Source of the DNA: Myxococcus sp046520405
GTDB taxonomy: Bacteria; Myxococcota; Myxococcia; Myxococcales; Myxococcaceae
Reading direction: 5' to 3'
Length of the DNA stretch: 10,094 bases
Assembly: GCA_046520405.1 (NCBI GenBank)
Contig: JBKGHI010000292.1
Coordinates: 1-10,094, forward strand
A model generated the notes under the pieces. That model saw nothing but the letters and a program-made list of their open reading frames with translations, made no database searches and had not been told where the DNA came from. The translations under genes and the position numbers were made by a program. Shown piece after piece: positions 1-6,685 of the stretch. Within the stretch, counting starts at the first letter, position 1; each line of letters begins with the position of its first letter.

Positions 1-575
1 TCCGCGTCCCGCCCCAGCTGCGTGCGCTGGAAGATGGCCAGGGGCAGCGTCTGCGTGCGGCCCGGGATGTTGCCCGCGACCAGCACCGTGGCGCCGAACT
101 CCCCCAGCGCGCGGGAGAACGCCAGCAGCGCGCCCACCAGCACGCCGCGCCAGGCCAGCGGCAACGTCACGCGGAAGAAGGCCCGCGCGCGCGAAGCGCC
201 CAGCGTGCGCGCCACCGCCACCAACCGGGGGTCCACCTCCTCGAAGCCGGAACGCGCCGAGCGCACCAGCAGGGGAAAGGCCATCACCGCGCTCGCCAGC
301 ACCACGGCCTTGGGCGTGAAGACGACCTCCACGCCCCATGCGTCCAGCACGCGCCCCAGCGGGCCGTTGCGGCCCAGCAACTCCAACAACACCAGGCCCA
401 CCGCCGTGGGTGGCAACACCAGCGGCAGCGTCAGCACCGTCTCCACCACGCCCTTGCCGGGGCCGTCCCAGCGCGCCAGGGCGTACGCCACCGCGAGCCC
501 CGGCGGCAGGATGAGCAGGGTGGCCAGCGCCGCCACCCCCACCGTGAACACCACCAACGACGTGACGCCCTCCAT
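1..575 (-). CDS. modB: Molybdate ABC transporter permease ModB (3' end off window)
   Basis: Inner-membrane permease that passes molybdate, delivered by ModA, into the cytoplasm using an ATPase partner (ModC, presumably beyond the left edge). The visible 191 codons start at ATG 575-573 and stay open to the edge. The family usually has about 220-230 residues, so roughly 30 are missing. Hydrophobic spans lie near residues 5-33, 45-68, 88-105 and 143-170. The cytoplasmic EAA loop that contacts the ATPase is clear at about 111-140 (ARTLGAS then RVTLPLAWRG), and the conserved RALGEFGATVLVAGNIPGRT stretch follows at 155-173. The start overlaps the modA stop as TGATG, so the two are probably translationally coupled; GGAG lies about 8 bases upstream. 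Recognition as ModB rests on the EAA loop, the GEFGAT motif and the modA neighbour. A sulfate-type CysT/CysW permease is the only serious alternative and is unlikely. Confidence 0.9.
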   Translation of the reverse strand, partial: MEGVTSLVVFTVGVAALATLLILPPGLAVAYALARWDGPGKGVVETVLTLPLVLPPTAVGLVLLELLGRNGPLGRVLDAWGVEVVFTPKAVVLASAVMAFPLLVRSARSGFEEVDPRLVAVARTLGASRARAFFRVTLPLAWRGVLVGALLAFSRALGEFGATVLVAGNIPGRTQTLPLAIFQRTQLGRDA

Positions 576-1335
576 CAAGGACTCCGCGCGCCCGGCACGC
601 CGAAGCCATGCCGCGCGAAGACCTTCCGGGCCGCGTCCGACTTGAGGAAGCGCACGAACGCACGCCCGCCCTCCGGCGCGCCGCCCTTCGTCAGCGCCGC
701 CGCTGGATACACGATGCGCGGCACGTCCTGCTCGGGCACCTGGAAGGCGATGCGCACGCGCTTCGAGTGCGCCGCGTCCGTGGAATACACCACGCCCGCG
801 TCCACGCGCCCGTCTCCACCGCCGCCAGCGCGGCGCGCACGTCCAGCGCCGGCACCACCTTCGGCTCCAACGCCTTCCAGAGTCCCGCCTTCAGCAGCCA
901 CGCCTTCGCGTACACGCCGGCGGGCACCGCCTCCGGGTCCGCCAGCGACAGCCGCTTCACCTCACGCAGCCCCGCGGCCGACGAGGGCGCCTGCTTCGCG
1001 TCCACCGGCACCACCACCACCAGCCGGTTGGACAACAGGTCCACGCGCGTGGAGGGCGCGACCAGCCCCGCCTTCTCCACCCCGTCCATCTGCGCCACGT
1101 CCGCGGAGAGGAAGACGTCCGCGGGCGCGCCGGCCACGGCCTGCCGCGCGAGGTCGCTGGAGGCCCCCAGCGCGAACTCCACCGTGTGGCCCGTGGCCCG
1201 GGTGAATGCCGGCGCCAGCTCCTGGAGCGCGTCCGTGGTGCTCACGGCCGCGAACACCAGCACCTTCTCCGCCCAGGCGGACGAGCCCGCCAACAACAAC
1301 ACGAAGAGGGCGCAGAGCAGGGACAGATGACGCAT
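575..1335 (-). pseudogene. modA: Molybdate-binding periplasmic protein ModA, frameshifted
   Basis: High-affinity periplasmic molybdate/tungstate receptor of the ModABC importer. The chosen start, ATG 1335-1333, has AGGTG seven bases upstream and begins a signal peptide (hydrophobic residues 4-16, likely cleavage after AWA at 22). Family landmarks follow: STTDALQEL (32-40), GASSDLARQ (57-65), ADVFLSAD (72-79), DPEAVPAGVYAK (133-144). After Gly176 the reading frame is lost near 809 and the direct product ends in unrelated sequence, stopping at about 691. The homologous C-terminal half (RVDAGVVYSTDA, then the YPAAALT and FVRFLKS stretches) continues in another frame to the stop at 577-575. Adding one base restores a 253-residue protein, the normal family length. 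The Tyr ligand of the molybdate site (VVYSTDA) lies after the break, so the truncated product should not bind properly. Either a real mutation or a one-base sequence error; the intact reading of both halves favours an error or a very recent event. Confidence 0.9.
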
Positions 1336-1431
1336 GGCGTAGCACCTCATTCATCAGGACAACCCGCGATGCATTGTTGTCGGGTCTGCGTCCGTCAGGA
1401 CAACGGATTGACCCGCTCATGCGGGGCCGCT
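1336..1431. promoter_or_regulatory. modA-marR divergent regulatory region with repeated half-sites
   Basis: The 96 bases between the divergent starts hold a 10-base direct repeat TCAGGACAAC at 1354-1363 and 1395-1404. Its GACAAC core is also present inverted as GTTGTC at 1376-1381, so GACAAC (1358-1363) and GTTGTC form an inverted repeat with 18 bp between centres. On the plus strand TTGACC (1408-1413) and TATGGG (1431-1436), 17 bases apart, resemble a sigma-70 promoter for the MarR gene, though the -10 is weak and would overlap its ATG, which would favour the GTG start at 1444. Inferred role: operator for the MarR protein and/or control of modAB. No ModE-type site is evident by eye. Confidence 0.45.
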
Positions 1432-1950
1432 ATGGGATACTCCGTGTCACGGAAATTCCACAAAGAGGATGAAGACGTTTCCGAGGACCTGGAGAAGCTC
1501 CAGAACCTGCTCCTCGCACTGGGCCGGCGCAGCTCGCTCCGTGACCCCATCGCCAGCATGTGCGAACAGCTCCAGTTCACGCCACCCCAGGTTCACGCCA
1601 TCCTCTGGTTGGGTCAGGACGGCCCGCTCACCATGGGGGAGCTGGCGCGCCGGCTGGGTGTCACCGAGAAGACAGTCACGGGCGTGGTGGACCGGCTGGA
1701 GCGGCAGGGGCACCTGCTGCGGGAACGCAGCGCCACCGACCGCCGTGTCGTCCACTGCCGCCTCACGGAGGAGGGGCAGTCAACCTGGGAGCGGCTCAAC
1801 CGCGTGGTCGTCCACGGAATGCACCAGTTCCTGGGCATCCTGGACGCGGTGGACCGCAAGGCCCTGTTCCGCATCCTGGAGAAGCTGGTGAAGCGCATGG
1901 GCGCGCCGACAACGCCCGCCCCGCCCGCCCCGCGTGAGCGCACGGGCTGA
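1432..1950 (+). CDS. MarR-family transcriptional regulator
   Basis: Dimeric winged-helix DNA-binding repressor or activator of the MarR family, 172 residues. The helix-turn-helix core is PLTMGELARRLGVTEKTVTG (65-84), continuing through VVDRLERQGHLLRE (85-98). The wing carries the family signature DRR (103-105) followed by VVHCRLTEEG (106-115). Flanking helices at 18-61 and 117-156 would form the dimer interface. The tail is Pro/Ala-rich. The start is uncertain: ATG 1432 has no good ribosome site, and GTG 1444 (GGGA about six bases upstream) is an alternative that removes four residues. An open frame continues upstream to 1186 but crosses modA and is not credible. The gene is divergent from modAB, where E. 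coli places modE, so it may control molybdate uptake or respond to a ligand linked to it; that is inference. The ligand cannot be read from sequence. Confidence 0.9.
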   Translation: MGYSVSRKFHKEDEDVSEDLEKLQNLLLALGRRSSLRDPIASMCEQLQFTPPQVHAILWLGQDGPLTMGELARRLGVTEKTVTGVVDRLERQGHLLRERSATDRRVVHCRLTEEGQSTWERLNRVVVHGMHQFLGILDAVDRKALFRILEKLVKRMGAPTTPAPPAPRERTG

Positions 1951-1987
1951 CAGCAGGACCCCGGCCCGCGCGTCCGCTCCGCAGGCT

Positions 1988-2019
1988 GCCTGACAGGCCT
2001 CATGCCCGGGCGGTCAGGC
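1988..2019. terminator. Possible hairpin after the MarR gene
   Basis: GCCTGAC (1988-1994) and GTCAGGC (2013-2019) are perfect 7-base inverted arms around an 18-base GC-rich loop, 38 bases after the MarR stop and before the HtrA gene. The left arm is also part of the 11-base palindrome GCCTGACAGGC (1988-1998), so it could be an operator for the downstream gene instead. There is no T-tract, so termination is only a suggestion. Confidence 0.35.
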
Positions 2020-2066
2020 CCCCGTGCTCCCCGCAGCGGTCGCAGCTTGCGGAAGGGGAGACGGCG

Positions 2067-3599
2067 ATGACGGGACGCACGCGCGGGGTGGCGGTGGGGG
2101 TGCTGCTGGGCCTGGTGGCCTGCCGGAAGGACGCGGAGGACACACCGCCTCGCACGGCGCCGTTGGACGCTCAGCGAGCCCCCGCCCCCGCGCCTCCCGC
2201 GCCGCCCTCCGGCCGCACCGTCGCGCTCGCCTCCGTCGCTCCGCTGGTGGCGTCCGTGAGCCCGGCCGTCGTCAACGTGGAGGTGCGGCTGGGCGCACCG
2301 ACGCCCGGCGAGCAGAACGAGATGCCCTGGGGCGGTGACGGACAGTCTCCATTCGGAGGCTCCCCTTTCGGCGACGCTCCCGAGGAGCCGCCCTCCCCCT
2401 TCGAGGGCCCCGCCCCTTTCGCGCCACCGGTGCGTGAAGGCATCGGCTCCGGTTTCATCATCGACGCCAAGGGGCTGGTGCTCACCAACCACCACCTGGT
2501 GGAAGGCGCGGAGGAGATCCAGGTGCAGCTCGCCGACGGGCGCGACCTGGAGGCGCGCGTCCTGGGCTCCGACCCGCTCACCGACGTGGCGGTGCTTCAG
2601 CTCGAACGTCCGGATGGCGAGAAGCCGCTCCCCGTGGTGCGGATGGGAGACTCGGATGCGCTGCGCGTGGGGGATTGGGTGCTGGCCATCGGCAATCCCT
2701 ACGGCCTGACGTCCAGCCCCAGCCTGGGCATCCTCTCCGCCAGGGAGCGCGACATCCAGGCGGGCCCCTTCGACGACTTCCTCCAGACAGATGCCGCCAT
2801 CAACCCGGGCAACTCCGGTGGCCCGCTGTTCAACATGAATGGCGAGGTGGTGGGCATCAACACCGCCATCGCCGGCCAGGGCTCCGGCATTGGCTTCGCG
2901 GTGCCCAGCAACCTCGTCAAGTCGCTGCTGCCCCAGTTGGAGAAGAAGGGCACCGTCACCCGAGGCTGGCTGGGGCTGCTGGTGCAGGACATGACGCCCG
3001 ACCTGGGCGAGGCGCTGGGCGTGCCGGTGCGCGAGGGCGCCGTTGTCACCGACGTCACCGGGGAGACCGCGGCGGCCCGGGCCGGCGTGCGGCCGGACGA
3101 CGTCATCGTCGCCGCGGATGGACAGCCCATCGACTCGGCGGGCGCGCTCACGCGGCTGGTCGCGCAGAAGGCCCCAGGCACGGAGCTCACGCTGGCCCTC
3201 TATCGGGACGCGAAGAAGCGCGACGTGAAGGCGACGCTGGGGAAGCGGCCGGACCTGGAGGGGGCCGCGGTGAAGGAGCCGGCCGTCGGTGGCTCGCAGC
3301 GCCCCGCCGAGCATCGCGTGGGCATGAGCGTGATGGACATGGACCCCGCGCTGGCGGAGTCCCAGGAGCTGCCTCCCGTCGGGGCGCTGGTGACGGAGGT
3401 GGCTCCCGCCTCCATGGCCGAGCACGCCGGCCTGCTGCCGGGCATGGTGGTGGTGGAAGCCGCGAGCCGCCCCGTGCGCAACGCGAAGGACGTGGTGACG
3501 GCGCTGCGGAAGGCGAAGCCCGGTGAGGCCGTGCTGCTCCGCGTCGCGCTCCCGGGCGGCGCCCTGGAGCTGCACGCGCTCACGGTGCCGGAGGAGTAG
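2067..3599 (+). CDS. DegP/DegQ/HtrA-type serine protease lipoprotein with two PDZ domains
   Basis: Envelope quality-control protease that degrades or refolds damaged exported proteins; 510 residues, normal for a two-PDZ HtrA. ATG 2067 is preceded by GGAAGGGGAG at 2051-2060. A signal peptide ends in lipobox LVAC with Cys19, predicting a membrane-anchored lipoprotein, followed by a Pro/Ala linker (30-50). The trypsin-like domain covers about 55-290 with His143 (TNHHLV), Asp173 (DPLTDVAVLQ) and Ser250 (GNSGGPL), so the catalytic triad is complete. The Gly/Pro/Phe-rich stretch 76-122 sits where DegP has its LA loop. PDZ1 is about 298-390 (RGWLGLLVQDM, then GVRPDDVIVAADGQPI) and PDZ2 about 415-505 (GLLPGMVVVEA). 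Its last 20 bases overlap the convergent DUF218 gene. The family call is firm; assigning DegP versus DegQ is not possible from sequence alone, so no symbol is given. Confidence 0.96.
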   Translation: MTGRTRGVAVGVLLGLVACRKDAEDTPPRTAPLDAQRAPAPAPPAPPSGRTVALASVAPLVASVSPAVVNVEVRLGAPTPGEQNEMPWGGDGQSPFGGSPFGDAPEEPPSPFEGPAPFAPPVREGIGSGFIIDAKGLVLTNHHLVEGAEEIQVQLADGRDLEARVLGSDPLTDVAVLQLERPDGEKPLPVVRMGDSDALRVGDWVLAIGNPYGLTSSPSLGILSARERDIQAGPFDDFLQTDAAINPGNSGGPLFNMNGEVVGINTAIAGQGSGIGFAVPSNLVKSLLPQLEKKGTVTRGWLGLLVQDMTPDLGEALGVPVREGAVVTDVTGETAAARAGVRPDDVIVAADGQPIDSAGALTRLVAQKAPGTELTLALYRDAKKRDVKATLGKRPDLEGAAVKEPAVGGSQRPAEHRVGMSVMDMDPALAESQELPPVGALVTEVAPASMAEHAGLLPGMVVVEAASRPVRNAKDVVTALRKAKPGEAVLLRVALPGGALELHALTVPEE

Positions 3600-4263
3600 C
3601 GTCCGGCGCGCGGGCCAGCAGCACGCGGGGATGCACGAGCAAGGCGATGGCTTCGCGCACCGTCCAGTAGAAGCGGTCCAACGTGTCCAGGTTGCGCTCG
3701 GTGTCCAGCGCCGGGCTGGTCTCGACTTCCCAGCCATACAGCCGGAAGGAGTTGCGCGCGCGCAGCAGGTGGTACGGGTCCGACACCACCACCACGCGCC
3801 GCGCGCCCAGGCCTCGCAGCAGCTTCGCGGTGAGCCGGGCGTTGTCCTCGGTGGAGTGGCTGTCCTCCTCCAGGACGCACGCCTCCTCCGGGACGCCCAT
3901 CCGCGTCGCCAGCGCCCGCATGACGCGCGCCTCGGAGGGAGGATTCACGCCCACGCCGCCGGAGAAGACGAGCCGGGGCGCCACGCCCCGCTGATACAGC
4001 GCCACCGCGTGCTCGGTGCGTGCGCGCAGCGCTCCGGAAGGGACACCCCCCGGCAGCACACGCGCGCCCAGCACCACCAGCACGTCCGCGGACGTCGCGC
4101 GGTCGCGCTGGCCGAAGCGGTCCACCCACCAGGCGAGGCCGAAGACGCCACACGTCAGCACGCCGACGCCGGCCATCAGGAGCCGTGTGAGGCGCGCGGT
4201 GCGTGGTGTGAGTGACAAGGGGGCCACCTGCGTCACGGTAGCCTGAAGTCGCTCCGGCGCCAT
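3580..4263 (-). CDS. YdcF/SanA/ElyC-like DUF218 membrane protein
   Basis: Inner-membrane-anchored DUF218 protein of 227 residues from ATG 4263-4261. One membrane helix lies near 26-47 (LLMAGVGVLTCGVFGLAWWV), followed by the soluble DUF218 domain: ADVLVVLGARV (59-69), LRARTEHAVALY (79-90), LVFSGG (98-103), SEARVM (110-115), EEDSHSTEDNA (132-142) and VVVSDPYHLLRA (158-169), all typical family motifs. Relatives SanA and ElyC affect envelope barrier and peptidoglycan/lipid-carrier steps in enterobacteria, but the biochemical activity of the family is poorly known and none is claimed here. There is no clear ribosome site at 4263; GTG at about 4236 is an alternative. The frame is open to 4476, but that Arg/Pro-rich extension is probably not translated. 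Convergent with and overlapping the HtrA gene; divergent from the metalloprotease gene with 239 bases between. Confidence 0.88.
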   Translation of the reverse strand: MAPERLQATVTQVAPLSLTPRTARLTRLLMAGVGVLTCGVFGLAWWVDRFGQRDRATSADVLVVLGARVLPGGVPSGALRARTEHAVALYQRGVAPRLVFSGGVGVNPPSEARVMRALATRMGVPEEACVLEEDSHSTEDNARLTAKLLRGLGARRVVVVSDPYHLLRARNSFRLYGWEVETSPALDTERNLDTLDRFYWTVREAIALLVHPRVLLARAPDATPPAP

Positions 4264-4327
4264 GGCGCAATCCGCGCATTCGTCCTCGGGCAACGTCGCC
4301 AGTCGCCAGCGGGCCGCCGCGACGATG

Positions 4328-4362
4328 GCCGGCAAGAACTGCCGGCATGGCAAGCCTTGCCA
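4328..4362. promoter_or_regulatory. Two adjacent perfect palindromes in divergent spacer
   Basis: GCCGGCA (4328-4334) pairs with TGCCGGC (4340-4346) around the 5-base loop AGAAC, and one base later TGGCAAG (4348-4354) pairs with CTTGCCA (4356-4362) around a single C. They lie 65 bases upstream of the DUF218 start and 140 upstream of the metalloprotease start. Close spacing and perfection suggest tandem operator sites or a structured leader of the minus-strand transcript. No regulator can be named. The rest of the spacer 4264-4502 shows nothing I can call a promoter with confidence. Confidence 0.4.
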
Positions 4363-4502
4363 GCGGCGGCGCCTCGCGGAGGCCCCCGTCCCGACGGACG
4401 CGGCGAAGGCACGGGAAATGAATCGCGGCAGGTCCGCACCGCGCGGACGGCGGCACGGACCGCGGCGCGGTGACACCCCACCCGACGCTGAGGAAACCCC
4501 AC

Positions 4503-6099
4503 ATGAAGACCCGGACGCATACGCAGCTCCATGGGAGACGGACGACCGCGCTCGCCACCGCGGCGCTGGGCATGATGCTGGGCGGCTGCGGCCCCGAGTG
4601 GACCGAGCCGTCCGACGACACGCTCACCTCCAGCGCCGAGCAATCCACGGAACGCTTCGAGGCCTGGCGCGCCAGGCACGTCGTCGCCACGGCTGAAGGA
4701 CACTTCCTGGTCGAAGGCGACAGGCGCATGCCCGACCTGGCGATGGTGCGGCAGTACTGGGAAGGCCTCCACGACAACCCCAACGCGCTCTCCGTCTTCC
4801 GCGTGGGCGGGGCTGACGCCGCGTGGAACCGGGCGGAGCGAGGGAACATCACCTACTGCATCCGGCCGAGCGACTTCGGCGCCGACTACAGCCGATTGGT
4901 GGAGTTCATGCACCGTGCCGCCTCCGGCTTGGAGGCCGCCGCCAACGTGCGCTTCATGCACGTCGCGTCGGAGGACTCCGCCTCCTGCAACCGCCTGAAC
5001 ACGAACGTCAAATACAACGTCGAGCGCAACTTCAGCTTCACGGGCCTGTCGGCCGGCATGGGCTTCCCCACCTACTCCCGGCCCACGCGCTTCCTGGAGC
5101 TGGGGCCGACCTCCACGTGGACGGATGAGGAGCTCATCGCCGTCTTGATTCACGAGTTCGGCCACGCGCTGGGCTTCGTGCGCGAGCACGACACCGCCCC
5201 CGGATGCGCGCGGCCCACCACCGGCAGCTACCGGCCGCTGACCTGCTACGACGGCCGCGGCGCCATGCACTACCCGTCCGCCGCCGGGTGGCTCGACCCG
5301 TCCCGCACACGCTGAACTTCATCTCCCAGCGTGACGTGGAGGGCGCGCAGGCGCTCTACGAGGCGCCCACCAACGTGGTCAGCACCTCCAGCGGCACGGT
5401 GTACGCGCGCAAGCGCTCCACGGGCGACCTCTACCGCCGCGACGCCGCGGGCTGGACGCTGGTGGGCAACACGCTCTACGGCCAGATTCCGGGCGGGGCG
5501 GGCCGGTGCAGTTCCTGGGCACCGGCTGGGTCACCATCGGCGGTCCCGCCGGACAGATTTTCGAATGCGCCGGCACGCTCTGCGCCACCTACCCGACGAC
5601 GGCCAACGTCGCCCGGTACAACGCGACGACGGGCCTGTGGAGCGTCATCGGCGGGCCTGGCTCGCGCTTCGCCGCCACCACGACGCAGGTGTTCGGCATC
5701 GGCCCCTGGCAGGATGACTACGTCGCGCGGTGGACCGGCTCGGGCAGCACCTGGAACACGGTGGGCACCGGCGGTGCCAGCGAGCTCATCGGCGGTGGCA
5801 CGAGCATGTACCGGATCACCAACGTGAAGGATGCCATCCAGCGCTTCAACGGCGTTTCGACCTGGACCCCCATCGGCGGGTCGGGCCGGAGCTTCGTCGC
5901 GGTGGGCAGCAACGTCTACGGGCTGCGGCCGGATGCATCGTTCATCATGCGGTACACCGGCACGAACTGGGTCTCCATCCACGGGGCCGCGTCGCGCATC
6001 TTCAGCTCGAACGGCTACCTGCTCGCGACGAACCCCGACGACACCATCGAGCGCTACGACGCCGTCGCTGGCACCTGGACGAACCTGGGCAAGCCCTGA
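4503..6099 (+). pseudogene. Astacin-like (M12A-type) metalloprotease lipoprotein with C-terminal propeller repeats, two frameshifts
   Basis: Exported zinc endopeptidase, probably surface or secreted. ATG 4503 has GAGGAA at 4490-4495. A signal peptide ends in lipobox LGGC, Cys29. The catalytic domain (about 100-290) has HEFGHALGFVREH at 217-229 and a Met-turn AMHYP at 254-258. Astacin relatives read HExxHxxGxxH; here position 227, the expected third zinc ligand, is Arg (CGC) rather than His (CAC). The direct frame stops at 5313-5315, but the homologous continuation HTLNFISQRDVEGAQALYE is in a second frame, so one base is missing between about 5275 and 5308. A second break in the G-run 5491-5506 moves the repeat domain to a third frame, ending at TGA 6097-6099. 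Adding one base at each site gives a 532-residue protein. C-terminal repeats are described separately. Two breaks plus the missing ligand suggest decay, but clean reading on each side also fits sequence error. Confidence 0.85.
5536..6084 (+). repeat. Five tandem beta-propeller-type repeats in the metalloprotease gene
   Basis: Protein-level repeats of 35-38 residues begin at 5536, 5647, 5761, 5872 and 5977. Each starts with IGGxx or a variant (IGGPA, IGGPG, VGTGG, IGGSG, IHGAA), runs through a short hydrophobic strand with VYG/LYA-like residues near position 15, and ends with a RYxxxxxxW strand (ARYNATTGLW, QRFNGVSTW, MRYTGTNW, ERYDAVAGTW). A further, less regular copy precedes them (5383-5535, with YRRDAAGWTLVG). 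The W-plus-IGG pattern resembles tectonin-like or lectin-like propeller blades, suggesting carbohydrate or surface binding. The function is inferred. Confidence 0.7.
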
Positions 6100-6111
6100 G
6101 CCGCCCCTCCC

Positions 6112-6142
6112 GCGAGGCCGGGCGCTTGCTGCCTGGCCTCGC
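6112..6142 (+). terminator. Strong hairpin after the metalloprotease gene
   Basis: GCGAGGCC (6112-6119) pairs perfectly with GGCCTCGC (6135-6142). The stem extends inward by a G-T pair and three more pairs (GGC 6121-6123 with GCC 6131-6133), leaving a 7-base loop. It begins 13 bases after the stop codon. Only a short T-containing stretch (CTCTTCC) follows, so it is a terminator-like structure rather than a textbook intrinsic terminator. Confidence 0.55.
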
Positions 6143-6243
6143 CTCTTCCGCGGTGCGTCGTGACGGGGCGCGTGTGCGAGCTGACACGCGGGGCCGGGCG
6201 CACTGGACGCGGCCCCATGCGGTGCGCTCCAATCGCCCGGGTG

Positions 6244-6630
6244 ATGACTCCCGAAGACGCGACGAAAGCCCTATCGGACGTGGAGCTGGTGCCCTGCGCG
6301 GAGATGGCCCTGCTGGACGCGCGGCGGCTGGTGGACGCCTGCCTGGGCGCGGACGTGCCAGCGCTGGTCCACCGCGAGGCGTGCAGCAAGCCCGGCTGCA
6401 GCCCGAAGTTCCAGGTGCTGGTGCGCCCCGAGGACGGCCCCCGCGTGGCCTCCCTGCTCCAGCAGCGGTGGATGGACAGCATCGAGCGCGAAGGCCTGGT
6501 GCCCGTGGGACGCACCGCCGCACAGGCGGCCCCCATCCCCGAGGACGGCGAGCCGCCCTGCCCGGCCTGTGGCACCGCCGCGCCGCTGGTGGAAGGCGCC
6601 TGTAGCGACTGCGGCCTTCAGCTCGACTGA
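6244..6630 (+). CDS. Small protein with C-terminal zinc ribbon, function unknown
   Basis: A 128-residue soluble protein from ATG 6244; GTG 6241 and ATG 6217 are in-frame alternatives and none has a good ribosome site. The N-terminal part (1-90) mixes helices and strands, with LLDARRLVDACLGADVPALV (23-42), a Cys pair at 47 and 52, and FQVLVRPEDGPRVASLLQQR (56-75). This recalls the small alpha/beta domain of DUF2007-like proteins, in which a sequence is compared across a VxxxDxxxA-type segment, but the match is by eye. The C-terminus has CPAC (106-109) and CSDC (120-123), a compact four-Cys zinc ribbon. No signal peptide or membrane helix. It sits between the metalloprotease hairpin and the next plus-strand gene, whose ATG is 55 bases on, so the two may be co-transcribed. 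Function not recognised. Confidence 0.75.
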   Translation: MTPEDATKALSDVELVPCAEMALLDARRLVDACLGADVPALVHREACSKPGCSPKFQVLVRPEDGPRVASLLQQRWMDSIEREGLVPVGRTAAQAAPIPEDGEPPCPACGTAAPLVEGACSDCGLQLD

Positions 6631-6685
6631 GGAGTCCGCCCCGTAAACCCAGACGCGGGCGCCCCGCCCCCTGTGGAGGACGTCG

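Noticed and set aside
1186..1431. N-terminal extension of the MarR frame
   Set aside because: It would overlap modA and its regulatory region, and the added residues are Arg/Gln-rich with no resemblance to MarR proteins.
1614..3737. 707-codon open frame on the minus strand
   Set aside because: It lies opposite the HtrA and MarR genes and encodes low-complexity Arg/Ala/Gly/His-rich sequence with no domain; a typical antisense shadow in high-GC DNA.
4344..4362. Sigma-54-like TGGCA...TTGC
   Set aside because: The GG and GC dinucleotides are 10 bases apart rather than the 12 required, and the sequence is better explained as a palindrome.
4264..4476. 71-residue N-terminal extension of the DUF218 protein
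   Set aside because: The sequence is Arg/Pro-rich and covers the palindromes; the membrane helix fits best near the N-terminus starting at 4263.
3200..4852. 550-codon open frame on the minus strand
   Set aside because: It covers the DUF218 gene in another frame and the opposite strand of two real genes; no recognisable domains.
5506..6099. Independent gene for the repeat region starting at GTG 5506
   Set aside because: There is no ribosome site or signal peptide, and the first repeats and catalytic domain continue directly into it once one base is added; read as part of the metalloprotease.
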